Positions 18,178 to 26,771 of a DNA stretch of 64,000 nt are shown here, piece by piece (positions within the stretch are counted from its first letter, which is position 1; each line of letters begins with the position of its first letter). This stretch comes from Sphingopyxis sp. HIX. GTDB taxonomy: Bacteria > Pseudomonadota > Alphaproteobacteria > Sphingomonadales > Sphingomonadaceae. The DNA is taken from assembly GCF_001468285.1 (NCBI RefSeq), contig NZ_LNSB01000015.1:1-64000 (forward strand), given 5' to 3'. A model generated the notes under the pieces. That model saw nothing but the letters and a program-made list of their open reading frames with translations, was not told where the DNA came from and made no database searches. The translations under genes were made by a program, and so were the position numbers.

Positions 18178-19317
18178 TCATATCGCGCTCGCAATCAGCG
18201 ACTGATCCGATCGGCGATCCGCTCTAGTGATGCCACTCTGGCGCACGCCTTCTTCCAGCGCGTCGACCCCGAAAGCTTGCACCGGTCCCAGGGCTCCCGT
18301 TCCGATAATCCCCCCGGCGGCCTGGATCGAAGCCCAAGCTAGAAAGTTCGCGGTGAAGCTGAAACCATCTACTCCCGTGAGGATGGTTGTTTGTAAGAGT
18401 TCATCCTTGTCGGACCATGCCCGTGCAATCACGCTGGTTGATCCTGCGGCACGCGCCTCGTCGCTGGGCCCGCCCGAAGATCCGTTCGCTTTGCGCGCCA
18501 TTGCACGGCGAATGCCACCCGCCACGGCGGGAATGCGCATGCCGGCGTTGAGCACTGCCGAGACATAGGGAACCACTGCCGATGAAGCACCATAGAGGCC
18601 CAGACCAACCTCGATATCGCGCAGATGGGGGAATTGCTCCGGCAATGTGAGGTGTTCCGTGCCGCCCGCGCTAAGTATCCAACGAGATTTACCGGAGGCG
18701 TCCGCGACGCGCCGAGCGCGGGCAGCTGTCCGCTCGGTGACCAGACGACCTTGGCGAAAGGCAAATGATGGCGCGATGATCGCGGCGGCCGCGCTCGCCT
18801 CCGCGCCGCCGCTCTCCGCGCTGGTGCCGTTGAGCAGATAGGCAATTTCAACGCGGGTTGCGGCAGTGCCGGCACGGGTGAGGGCCAAGGTGGCGGCGAG
18901 ATTGCCCGGCACCCAGTCGAAACCGTAAGCGGTCATCAGCGCTGATGACCGCAGGCGCGCCTGTGGTCCATAATGCTCGAACACCTTGCGGATGAAGGCG
19001 GGCTCGCCGGTGGAATCGAGGTAGTTTGCTCCGGCGTCGATGGCTGCCTCCACCGCCGCATTCCCCCATTGCAGAAAGGGGCCGACCGTCGAAATGAGGA
19101 CGTCGCCATGCCCGATGGCGGCGCGGATTGAAGCGGGGTGCGCGACATCGGCGATGTGCGTTTCGAGCCCGCCCAGGGCATCGGCCAGCCGCGCCAGCTT
19201 GTCGCGGGACCGTCCCGCCAGAACCGGCCGTGCGCCGCGTTCGACGAGCGCGCGCGCCACCAATGTTCCTGTGTAGCCGGTTGCACCGAAAACGACGATC
19301 CGCGCTGGTCCGCTCAT
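18178..19317 (-). CDS. saccharopine dehydrogenase-family NAD(P)-binding oxidoreductase
   Basis: 379 residues. The N-terminal Rossmann motif VVFGATGYTGTLVARAL (residues 7-23), the AGRSRDKL segment that selects NADP, and VGPFLQWG are characteristic of the saccharopine dehydrogenase-like/trans-acting enoyl reductase family. Members of this family act on lipids or polyketides rather than on saccharopine when found in this kind of context, so reduction of an acyl substrate is likely but unproven. Its start overlaps the stop of the upstream alpha/beta hydrolase (ATGA). Confidence 0.85.
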   Translation of the reverse strand: MSGPARIVVFGATGYTGTLVARALVERGARPVLAGRSRDKLARLADALGGLETHIADVAHPASIRAAIGHGDVLISTVGPFLQWGNAAVEAAIDAGANYLDSTGEPAFIRKVFEHYGPQARLRSSALMTAYGFDWVPGNLAATLALTRAGTAATRVEIAYLLNGTSAESGGAEASAAAAIIAPSFAFRQGRLVTERTAARARRVADASGKSRWILSAGGTEHLTLPEQFPHLRDIEVGLGLYGASSAVVPYVSAVLNAGMRIPAVAGGIRRAMARKANGSSGGPSDEARAAGSTSVIARAWSDKDELLQTTILTGVDGFSFTANFLAWASIQAAGGIIGTGALGPVQAFGVDALEEGVRQSGITRADRRSDQSLIASAI

Positions 19318-20237
19318 TGCGATTGCCCGGTCGACGTAGATGAGGCCGTGGGCACATGCCGGGCCAGGAAATCCAGCTCTCTGGCGAGCACGTCGCGGAA
19401 CGGCGCTCCATCATAAATGTCGAAGTGCCCGTACGGCACGACCTGAATATCGCCGCGAGGCGCCCGCCGTACATGGCTCAGTGAAGACTTAACGGGGATC
19501 AGCCGGTCACCCTCGCACAGAATGAACAGGGCCGGGCAGCTTATATCCGGTGTCGACAATCCAGGCCGATACCCGATGATGGAAAACAGGATACGCGCCG
19601 CAACTTGGGTCTCGCTCTGAACACCCTCGGGGATCATGGCGTTGAAGTCGGCCTGATCCGCCAGCACCAGAGACTTACTGCCGCGTGGCCCGCCGATGTC
19701 GACGAGAACCGGCGCCGCGCCGCGTCGGCGCGCGATCACATCGCGTATCGCCGGCCCGAGAAGTCGGAGGCCGCGAACCGGATCCGTCAGACGCGATGAG
19801 GCCACCCCATCCAGAAAAGGGCATTGGGCGATGATGGCCGCAATTCTCGCATCTTCGGAGCCCAAGCGGGTTACGTGGCCGCCGCCGAAAGAGGTGCCGA
19901 ACAGGACGATGCGGTCCGGATCGAATTCGGGGCGGGAGCGGGCATAGACGATAGCCGCGCGCCAGTCCTCGAGCAATTGTTCCGGATCAACGACCTGCCG
20001 CGGCGAGCCATCGCTGTCGCCGAAACCCCGGTAGTCGAACACGAGGCAACCATAGCCGGCCGCACAAAAGGCTCGGGCAAAATTGTCGAGACGCCACGAG
20101 CGCACACCGCCGAGACCATGCCCGAGGACTACCGCGGGAACGGGCCCCCCGGCAAAATTGTCGGGAAGGTAGAGCCAGGCAGCGCATTTTACGCCGCGTA
20201 CGTAAAAATCGACGTCGATGCGCGCAGTTGCCGTCAT
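19314..20237 (-). CDS. alpha/beta hydrolase (dienelactone hydrolase/X-Pro-type)
   Basis: 307 residues from the ATG at 20237 (MTATARIDVDFYVRGVKCAA). Features are the oxyanion motif GHGLGGVR, the strand CLVFDYRGFGDSDG, the nucleophile GTSFGGGH, the acid in ILCEGDRLIP and the catalytic His in PYGHFDIY. This subfamily cleaves esters or lactones of varied substrates. Its start overlaps the TetR stop (20234-20237) and its stop overlaps the next gene, so the three are translationally coupled. Confidence 0.87.
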   Translation of the reverse strand: MTATARIDVDFYVRGVKCAAWLYLPDNFAGGPVPAVVLGHGLGGVRSWRLDNFARAFCAAGYGCLVFDYRGFGDSDGSPRQVVDPEQLLEDWRAAIVYARSRPEFDPDRIVLFGTSFGGGHVTRLGSEDARIAAIIAQCPFLDGVASSRLTDPVRGLRLLGPAIRDVIARRRGAAPVLVDIGGPRGSKSLVLADQADFNAMIPEGVQSETQVAARILFSIIGYRPGLSTPDISCPALFILCEGDRLIPVKSSLSHVRRAPRGDIQVVPYGHFDIYDGAPFRDVLARELDFLARHVPTASSTSTGQSQ

Positions 20238-20905
20238 CGTTTTGATCCTTCTGCTTGCAGCGAAAAAGTGGCTGGGACGAGCAATGCGGAATGCCACATC
20301 TCGGTCAGGTCGACCGCCAGTGCCTCGAATGCTGCGGCGTCACCGCCGGATTTCGCCAAGTTGTAGAGATTGCGTTCCTGTCCCCAGGCGAGCAGATGGG
20401 CCTGCCGACGTAGCGTCTCGGGGTCCCGGGATATCTGTTCCAGATCAAGGCGGTGGAGGAACAGTTCCACACTACCAATAACGGCACGACGCCACATGTC
20501 CTCCACAACGGGCAGACGAGAGCTGAGTTCGACCGCGGCACAGAGTATCTCGGGGTGGGACAACCAAGCCACGACGACATGTCCGACCCCCTCTTGTACC
20601 CGTGCGCGCATATCGGCACCCTCGCGGGCATTGGCCAGTTCCAGGTTCGACCGGATTTCTTCCAGTACTTCTTCGATTAATGTCGCCAGCAACGCATCCT
20701 TGGAAGCAAAGTAGAAATAGAAGCTCGGCCGGGAAACCTGGGCGCTGGCTACCAGCTCCGCGATGGACATCGTATCGAAAGTCCGCGCTTTCAGCGCCAC
20801 CTTTGCTGCGGCCAGAATCGCGCGCTCCCGCTCATCCCCGCTGCGCGGCTGCTCTACGCGCCGTTGAGCGCGCCGGGAAGGCGCCGCTGCGCTATGACTG
20901 ACCAT
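20234..20905 (-). CDS. TetR/AcrR-family regulator, EthR-like
   Basis: 223 residues. The helix-turn-helix lies at about 25-70 (ERAILAAAKVALKARTFDTM, LVASAQVSRPSFYFYFASKD). The N-terminal Arg/Pro-rich tail and the C-terminal domain resemble EthR-type repressors, which bind long operators as several dimers. It is the first gene of the operon running down to the desaturase. A 39-bp palindrome starts 28 bases upstream of its start codon and is the likely operator. Confidence 0.88.
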   Translation of the reverse strand: MVSHSAAAPSRRAQRRVEQPRSGDERERAILAAAKVALKARTFDTMSIAELVASAQVSRPSFYFYFASKDALLATLIEEVLEEIRSNLELANAREGADMRARVQEGVGHVVVAWLSHPEILCAAVELSSRLPVVEDMWRRAVIGSVELFLHRLDLEQISRDPETLRRQAHLLAWGQERNLYNLAKSGGDAAAFEALAVDLTEMWHSALLVPATFSLQAEGSKR

Positions 20906-20933
20906 ATCGTGCCATCGCTTTCCTCAATCTCAT

Positions 20934-20972
20934 AATTGACATGTGTTGATCATTAATCAACGCATGTCAATT
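20934..20972. promoter_or_regulatory. 39-bp palindrome, operator of the TetR-led operon
   Basis: Two 17-base arms (left AATTGACATGTGTTGAT, right ATCAACGCATGTCAATT) match at all but one pair and flank a 5-base centre, CATTA. The length would accommodate two TetR dimers, as known for EthR. It also covers the expected promoter of the minus-strand operon. Confidence 0.8.
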
Positions 20973-21336
20973 AAATTGCGCACGGATGACGGGGTCTGCC
21001 GTCGATGCGCCTTCAGGAGAGATTTCCGCTTGAATGCAGCGGTGCATGTGCGAAGCCGGATCGGCAGGTTAAAGGCTGCGGATGGCGCGGTACGGGGGTG
21101 AGCTTCAAACGTTCAAGGTGTTCAGGGACTGATCGACCAGGCGGCCCAACGTCGGCCAACGTTCCTCAATTTGAGCAACTCCCAGCTCCGTTTGTACGCG
21201 GTCGAGCGCAGGCCGATCCCGGTCGTTCAGAGCATGTTGTTGAACAGGCGGGTCGCCGGCATCGCCTGCTCACCGAGAGCGTTGTGGCGAACCTAGCGAA
21301 CAGCTTCCTTCCGCTCGGCCGATCAAGTTGCAGTCA
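20973..21336. other. intergenic stretch without a supported gene
   Basis: Short open frames here have no recognisable content. It separates the TetR-desaturase operon from the AraC-led catabolic block and may mark a junction between two acquired segments. Confidence 0.4.
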
Positions 21337-22215
21337 TTAAATGCAGCGGCGGTATTCGGCCGGGGTTACACCCAGCGCTTTGCGGAACGTTCTGTTGAGA
21401 TGGCTTTGGTCGGAAAAGCCGCAATCGGCTGCCACCACTTTCAGTGGGATGTTTCTCAAGAGTAGCAATGACTTCGCTCGTTCAATTCGACGCTGAACCA
21501 CAAAGGCATGCGGCGTCACGCCGAACTCCAATTTGAACTTGCGAGAAAAGTGAAACGGACTCAATCCCGCGGTAGACGCCAGATCCTCAAGGTGGATACC
21601 ATCCGCCAATGTTTCCTCGATATATTCGGATACTGCCTTTCTGAGGCCCGACCCCAAGGCTCCCCCATGGGCCTCCTTGATCTCAATATCGGCGTAGTTT
21701 CTGATTATGTGAACGGCGAGCTGCGTTCGTAGCGCGTCAATCAGCAGGGTTTCTCCAACTCCAGCACCCCGATATTCCCGCTCGAGCATCGCGAGACATG
21801 AAGGTATCACAGTATCATTGCTGCGGATGCGGTCATCAATCTCTATGGCCGCGAGATTCCGATCAAAGATTTGAGCTGCTGCATCGATGATGACGTCATG
21901 GCTAAGGTAGATATGCTGTACGGTGATAGCGTCGTCCCACTGCCATGTTGATTGCGCGCCTCGCGTAAGGAGCGAGACGGCCCCGGGGCCAAGTCTCTCG
22001 GCTTGCCAAGGGCCGCCGCAACGTCGGCGCATGAAAGTGTCCGCCTCTTGATAGACCACGATCATGTAGTCCCGCATAGGCGGGATTTCGACTTCAAGGC
22101 CGCTATATCGATACCCCATCAAGGTAATGCCGCGCCAGCCCATCGCGGAGCTGTCGACCGTCTTGCGCCCAGGAATCCATTCCTTGATGTTTTCTGGTGG
22201 AATTAGGTCAGTCAT
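21337..22215 (-). CDS. AraC-family transcriptional regulator
   Basis: 292 residues. The C-terminal double helix-turn-helix (about 195-292) includes IHLEDLASTAGLSPFHFSRK and LKVVAADCGFSDQSHLNRTF, ending GVTPAEYRRC. The N-terminal region is a cupin-like sensor. It is the last gene on the minus strand of the catabolic block, 59 bases after the CoA transferase gene, so it may be co-transcribed with 22275-25802 and activate the cluster. Confidence 0.88.
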   Translation of the reverse strand: MTDLIPPENIKEWIPGRKTVDSSAMGWRGITLMGYRYSGLEVEIPPMRDYMIVVYQEADTFMRRRCGGPWQAERLGPGAVSLLTRGAQSTWQWDDAITVQHIYLSHDVIIDAAAQIFDRNLAAIEIDDRIRSNDTVIPSCLAMLEREYRGAGVGETLLIDALRTQLAVHIIRNYADIEIKEAHGGALGSGLRKAVSEYIEETLADGIHLEDLASTAGLSPFHFSRKFKLEFGVTPHAFVVQRRIERAKSLLLLRNIPLKVVAADCGFSDQSHLNRTFRKALGVTPAEYRRCI

Positions 22216-22274
22216 CGCTCACTCCCCCAACTCGGCGCTCTCGTTGATTTGTGGCGCGCAAGCTGGCCTTTGTT

Positions 22275-23477
22275 CTAGTCGCCGTCAGCTCCCTCGGTAC
22301 AAAACACTATCGCCTGATTTTCCAGTTCCGCAATCTGGGCCTCACTGTATCCCGATTCAAGCAATATGTGCCGGCTGTGCTGCCCGAAGCCGGGCGGTGC
22401 AGAGTGGACCGATCCTGGCGTCCTGCCGAACTTTGCAGCTATTCCCGTGCCCCGATAGCCTTCCGCATCGATCACCATATTGCGGTGGATGGTATGGGGA
22501 TGCGCCAGTGCGTCGCTGACGTTGCGCACGACGCCTGCCGGCACGCCGGCGATCAGGAGAGTTCGTTCGAGGTCTTCCGCCTCGAATTGAGTTAGGCAAT
22601 GTGCCAGGATTTCGCCAAGCTGTTCTCGATGTGCAATCCTGTCCGCATTGTCGACGAAGCGCTCGTCCCGGGCAATGTCAGGGCGTTCGAGCACTGCGCA
22701 AAGTTTTGCGAACTGACTATTGTTGCCAACCGCGAGATAGATATTTCCGGTTCTCGTCTCGAACATGTCATAGGGTACGATGTTCGGATGACCGTTGCCA
22801 GTCGCGACGGGTGTGTTGCCCGACATCAAGCTATTCGCCGCCTGCGGATGGAGCATGCTGATAGCACAATCGTATAGAGGAACTTCGATCTGTTGACCAA
22901 GCCCTGACCGGCCTCGTTCGATTATGGCGGCAAGGATGGCGTTGCAGGCGATGAGGCCTGTTCCGATATCAACGATAGGCGTTCCCATCCGGACTGGTCC
23001 ATGTTGGGGGTCGCCATTGATGCTCATCAAGCCAGTCATTGCTTGAACCACTGCATCATATCCTGGGAATCCGCCTAACGGGCCGTCGGCACCGAAGCCC
23101 GTAACATGGCACATAACAAGGCGCGGGAAGCGCCCTTCAAGCACTTCGGTGTAGCCCAATCCCCACTTCTCCAGCGCACCACTCTTGAAGTTGTGGACTA
23201 GCACGTCTGCTTCTTCCAACAGCTTCAATATGATGTCCCGTCCTTCCGGTTTGCCCACATCGATTGAGATCGAGCGCTTGTTGCGATTGGCGCCAGAAAA
23301 ATATGCGCTGACGCCGTTCTTGAAGGGCGGGCCCCACGCTCGTGTTTCGTCACCTTGCGGCGGCTCGATCTTTATGACTTCGGCGCCGTAGTCGGCGAGA
23401 ACCTGCGTGCAGTATGGCCCGCCAAGGACGCGGCTGAGGTCAACGACACGAATGCCTGCAAGCGGACCGCCAATCAT
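22275..23477 (-). CDS. family III CoA transferase (CaiB/BaiF)
   Basis: 400 residues, the usual size. Recognisable are GIRVVDLSRVLGGPYCTQVL at the N-terminus, AVNRNKRS-like GANRNKRSISID, DVLVHNFKSGALEKWGLGY, and the catalytic Asp region TPIVDIGTGL. These enzymes move CoA between acids without ATP. In this cluster it would activate the acid product of the ketone pathway. Its start overlaps the end of the alcohol dehydrogenase gene by 4 bases. Confidence 0.93.
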   Translation of the reverse strand: MIGGPLAGIRVVDLSRVLGGPYCTQVLADYGAEVIKIEPPQGDETRAWGPPFKNGVSAYFSGANRNKRSISIDVGKPEGRDIILKLLEEADVLVHNFKSGALEKWGLGYTEVLEGRFPRLVMCHVTGFGADGPLGGFPGYDAVVQAMTGLMSINGDPQHGPVRMGTPIVDIGTGLIACNAILAAIIERGRSGLGQQIEVPLYDCAISMLHPQAANSLMSGNTPVATGNGHPNIVPYDMFETRTGNIYLAVGNNSQFAKLCAVLERPDIARDERFVDNADRIAHREQLGEILAHCLTQFEAEDLERTLLIAGVPAGVVRNVSDALAHPHTIHRNMVIDAEGYRGTGIAAKFGRTPGSVHSAPPGFGQHSRHILLESGYSEAQIAELENQAIVFCTEGADGD

Positions 23478-24628
23478 AGGACTTCCTCATATAGCGAGAC
23501 CACATCGGCAAACGACATGTCGCGCGGATTGTTTGCTTGCAGGCGGGTAAGTCCGGTCGTCACCTCGCTCGCCATCATCGGGACGGCTTCGGCAGAAATG
23601 CCCAGTTGCGAAAGTCGCGTTTCCAGGCCGCTTGAAACAAACATCGACTCGATCGCCAAGATCAGACCGTTGGCCGCCTCAAAATCGTCGGAGAAGGTGT
23701 TCCGGGGCAAAAGCACACGGGCAAGTCGCGCGTATTCAGCCTCGGCGGAGGGGAGGTTGAACCGCAATACCGGTGCTGCAACCAAGGCGTTGCCATGGCC
23801 GTGCGGTACCTGGAAATGGCTGCTCAACGGGTAGGAAAGGGCGTGGATTGAGCCAACGCTGGCATTGATGAACGCCATGCCCGCCAAGGTAGCCCCCAGC
23901 AACACAGCTTCGCGCGCGGCCAAATCCGAAGGAGCGTCAAGTACGCGTGGCAGATTTTGTCCGAGAAGCGCGAGCGCCTTGTCCGCCAGCCCGTCCGATA
24001 CCGGGTTCTTGCGGGTCCGACTGGTCGCAGCCTCGATAGCGTGCACCATCGCGTCAAGGGCAGTTGCTGCAGTAATTTTGCGAGGCATCCCTATGGTAAG
24101 CTCTGCATCAAGCAATGCAACATCCGGGAGCAATTGCGGTGCATAAACCGCCATCTTCTCGTGATTTTCGCTGGTCAGGACCGAAACCCATGTGACTTCC
24201 GAGCCAGTACCCGCCGTTGTGGGGACCTGAATCAATGGCAGCCGCTGGCCGACTGCCCTATCGGTACCGATCATGTCATCGACCGACTGGCCGGTCGCCG
24301 CTGCCAGGGCAACGACTTTCGCAGTATCGAGAGAGCTTCCGCCACCCAAGCCTACAATGGCATCTGCGTGGAAGGACCGGGCGCATTCCACGGCATCGTT
24401 GACCACAGTTATCGGCGGATCCGCTGCCACGCGATCAAAAGTCGATGTCGCGATTCCGACGTCGGCAAGGGCGGAAACGGCTTGTTCGGCAAATCCGCAA
24501 GCAAAAATTCCAGGGTCGGTGACAAGCAAAACGCGACTTCCGCCAAGGCCGCGCATAAGTGCTCCAATTTGAGAGAGCGATCCCGCTTCGCAGATAACGC
24601 GCGGACAGGAACGGAAGTCGAGGCTCAT
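23474..24628 (-). CDS. iron-containing alcohol dehydrogenase
   Basis: 384 residues from the ATG at 24628 (MSLDFRSCPRVICEAGS). It has the NAD-binding GLGGGSSLDTAK, the PTTAGTGSEVT motif, and the iron ligands Asp in LLDAELT and His in DAMVHAIEA, IHALSYP and HGHGNAL. It belongs to the Fe-ADH/maleylacetate reductase superfamily. In context it probably oxidises a hydroxy acid. It is clearly paralogous to the enzyme at 31182-32417. Only 13 bases separate it from the acyl-CoA dehydrogenase upstream. Confidence 0.9.
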   Translation of the reverse strand: MSLDFRSCPRVICEAGSLSQIGALMRGLGGSRVLLVTDPGIFACGFAEQAVSALADVGIATSTFDRVAADPPITVVNDAVECARSFHADAIVGLGGGSSLDTAKVVALAAATGQSVDDMIGTDRAVGQRLPLIQVPTTAGTGSEVTWVSVLTSENHEKMAVYAPQLLPDVALLDAELTIGMPRKITAATALDAMVHAIEAATSRTRKNPVSDGLADKALALLGQNLPRVLDAPSDLAAREAVLLGATLAGMAFINASVGSIHALSYPLSSHFQVPHGHGNALVAAPVLRFNLPSAEAEYARLARVLLPRNTFSDDFEAANGLILAIESMFVSSGLETRLSQLGISAEAVPMMASEVTTGLTRLQANNPRDMSFADVVSLYEEVL

Positions 24629-24641
24629 TTCAAGTCTCCGA

Positions 24642-25802
24642 TCAGGCTGCGTCACGGATCATGTTCCGTGCGATGATGAGTTGCTGAATCTGTGTCGTGC
24701 CTTCGTAAATTCGAAACAGGCGCACATCCCGGTAGAACCGCTCCACTGAATATTCGGACATATAGCCTGCGCCACCATGAATCTGGACCGCGCGATCGGC
24801 GACCCGGCCAACCATCTCGCTGGCGTACATCTTGCAACATGCCGCTTCCGTCGACACGTCTTGACCGGAGTCACGTCGACGTGCGGTCTCCTCGATCATG
24901 CAACGGGCGGCGAATGCCTCGGCCTTGCTGTCGGCTAGCATCGCTTGAATAAGCTGCTTCTCCGCAAGCGCCTCACCGAACTGCCTTCGCTCCATGGCAT
25001 AGCTCAGGCTGTCCCGGATAAGCCGCTCGGCGGCACCGACGCATACGGCAGAAATATGCAGACGACCGCGGTCGAGTACTTTCATTGCCGTCCTGAATCC
25101 CTGGTTTTCGCGATCCGGACCACCGATGATCGCGGATTCGTGCACTCGTACATCCTGGAAAATCACATCGCATGTGTGCGTCCCTCTCTGGCCCATCTTG
25201 CGGTCACGAGCGCCGAATGTGATGCCGGCTGTATCGCCATCCACGAGGAAGGCTGTAACTCCCGAAGAGTTTGTCGATCCCGGCTTGGTGCGTGCGAAAA
25301 CTGTGAACAGTCCTGCGTGCGGCGCGTTTGTTATGAAACGTTTGGTCCCATTTATGACGTAATGATCGCCATCGCGCTTGGCAGATGTGGAAAGCGAACC
25401 GGCGTCAGAGCCCGCATCGGGTTCGGTTAAGGCAAATGAAGAAATCAATTCTCCCGTTGCCAGTCGAGGCAAGTAGCGCTCTCGTTGTTCGGCGGTGCCG
25501 TCGATGATAATCCCTTGCGACCCGATGCCATTGTTCGTTCCGATCAGTGACCGGAACGCCGGGGAGGCCTGACCGAGTACAAATGCAGCTTTTACCTCTT
25601 CGGTCATGGTCAAGCCGAGGCCACCATATTCCTGAGGTATCGACATGCCGAATAGGCCCATGATCCTGATTTCCTCGGTGAGAGCCGGTGGAATTGCATC
25701 GTTTTCGGCCACCTCGGCTTCGCACGGGACGAGCCGCTCGCGGACAAAGCGATCCAGCGTGTCGAGGAACTGTGAGAGTGTATCGTCATCCAGGGGCATC
25801 AA
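24642..25802 (-). CDS. acyl-CoA dehydrogenase
   Basis: 386 residues. Family signatures are FALTEPDAGSDAGS near residue 125, KRFITNAPHAGLFTVFA, and the C-terminal QIHGGAGYMSEYSVERFYRD with the active-site region RLFRIYEGTTQIQ. It would oxidise an acyl-CoA to the 2-enoyl-CoA with FAD, passing electrons to ETF. It leads the minus-strand operon 25802-21337, behind the IclR regulator gene. Confidence 0.94.
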   Translation of the reverse strand: MMPLDDDTLSQFLDTLDRFVRERLVPCEAEVAENDAIPPALTEEIRIMGLFGMSIPQEYGGLGLTMTEEVKAAFVLGQASPAFRSLIGTNNGIGSQGIIIDGTAEQRERYLPRLATGELISSFALTEPDAGSDAGSLSTSAKRDGDHYVINGTKRFITNAPHAGLFTVFARTKPGSTNSSGVTAFLVDGDTAGITFGARDRKMGQRGTHTCDVIFQDVRVHESAIIGGPDRENQGFRTAMKVLDRGRLHISAVCVGAAERLIRDSLSYAMERRQFGEALAEKQLIQAMLADSKAEAFAARCMIEETARRRDSGQDVSTEAACCKMYASEMVGRVADRAVQIHGGAGYMSEYSVERFYRDVRLFRIYEGTTQIQQLIIARNMIRDAA

Positions 25803-25817
25803 AATGTTTCCAAAAGC

Positions 25818-26615
25818 TCAGGGCGAAATCGCGCTGATGTTGCGGACAAGGTCTTTCAGCCGAGCAGAAATGTCGGTTTCGATCCAATCGCGTGATAGGT
25901 GGGACGCCGCCCCGCCGCAGTTGAAGGCTAAAACGGGCGAACCGTCTGAGGGGATGAAGGGCACAGCTACGGAGTTAACATCCGTCTTCCATTCGCCAAT
26001 CGAAAGGCAATATCCGTGTTTCGCGTGGGATTCGAAAGCGTCATATATCCCGCGCTCGATCGCGGGCCAGCCATGGCCTTCATGGTCTTGAATTTCTTGA
26101 AGGATTTCAGATCTGAGATCTTCGGATATACCCGCCAGGTACGCACGACCAATCGCCGTGGTCGCAAGTTTGATATGAGCCCCCACTTCGATCGCGAGTG
26201 TAACCGGGTTTGGACCGCGGCAGCGTTCCAGATAAACCATGGTCAGGCGATCTCTGCCCGCAACCGCAACGGGCATACCCGAGTAGTTCGCCAGCTCCTG
26301 CATATATGGCTTGGCCAACTGCAAGGTCGGCATGCCAGCCAGGCAGGAATATCCTAGAGAAAGGACGGGCGGAGCGAGGCGGTATCGGGCTGTTTCCGGA
26401 TTGAAGCTCAGGTACCCAAGACGATGGAGCGTGTACGTCAGCCTGGAGATGGTCGACTTGCTCAAGCCGGTCCGGGCGGCAAAGTCACCGTTGCCTAAGG
26501 CCTCACCCTCCTTTCGGAAAGCGCGCAAAACTTCGAGTCCACGTCCCAACGCGACCACGAAATCGCGATCTGTATCACCGACTTTTGAAGGCTCCTTGCG
26601 CGGTCGCACCGCCAT
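25818..26615 (-). CDS. IclR-family transcriptional regulator
   Basis: 265 residues. The N-terminal winged helix (about 20-80: VVALGRGLEVLRAFRKEGEA, ARTGLSKSTISRLTYTLHRL) is followed by the IclR effector domain (LAIEVGAHIKLATTAIGRAY, HGWPAIERGIYDAFESH, SVAVPFIPSDGSPVLAFNCG). It is divergent from the aldehyde dehydrogenase gene and heads the acyl-CoA dehydrogenase run, so it probably controls both directions from the intergenic sites at 26686-26721. Confidence 0.92.
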   Translation of the reverse strand: MAVRPRKEPSKVGDTDRDFVVALGRGLEVLRAFRKEGEALGNGDFAARTGLSKSTISRLTYTLHRLGYLSFNPETARYRLAPPVLSLGYSCLAGMPTLQLAKPYMQELANYSGMPVAVAGRDRLTMVYLERCRGPNPVTLAIEVGAHIKLATTAIGRAYLAGISEDLRSEILQEIQDHEGHGWPAIERGIYDAFESHAKHGYCLSIGEWKTDVNSVAVPFIPSDGSPVLAFNCGGAASHLSRDWIETDISARLKDLVRNISAISP

Positions 26616-26685
26616 ACTCCTCTCGCTCCGGTCGTTGCCGGCTTGAAATGCTTCTAAGCACGGAGTAATGCTTCTGTCAAGTTTG

Positions 26686-26721
26686 CGGAATATATTTCGG
26701 CACAGCGGAATATTTTATTTG
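26686..26721. promoter_or_regulatory. paired IclR-type boxes in the divergent promoter
   Basis: Two copies of CGGAATAT occur 20 bases apart (26686-26700 and 26706-26721). The first forms a near-palindrome CGGAATATATTTCGG, which resembles known IclR-family operators of the GGAATA type. Upstream, AATGCTTCT is directly repeated (26647-26655 and 26667-26675), also 20 bases apart. Confidence 0.55.
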
Positions 26722-26771
26722 AGATGCTAGTGCGGCATGGACGCTGGCACTCAAGGTCGGAGAGGGTCGTT

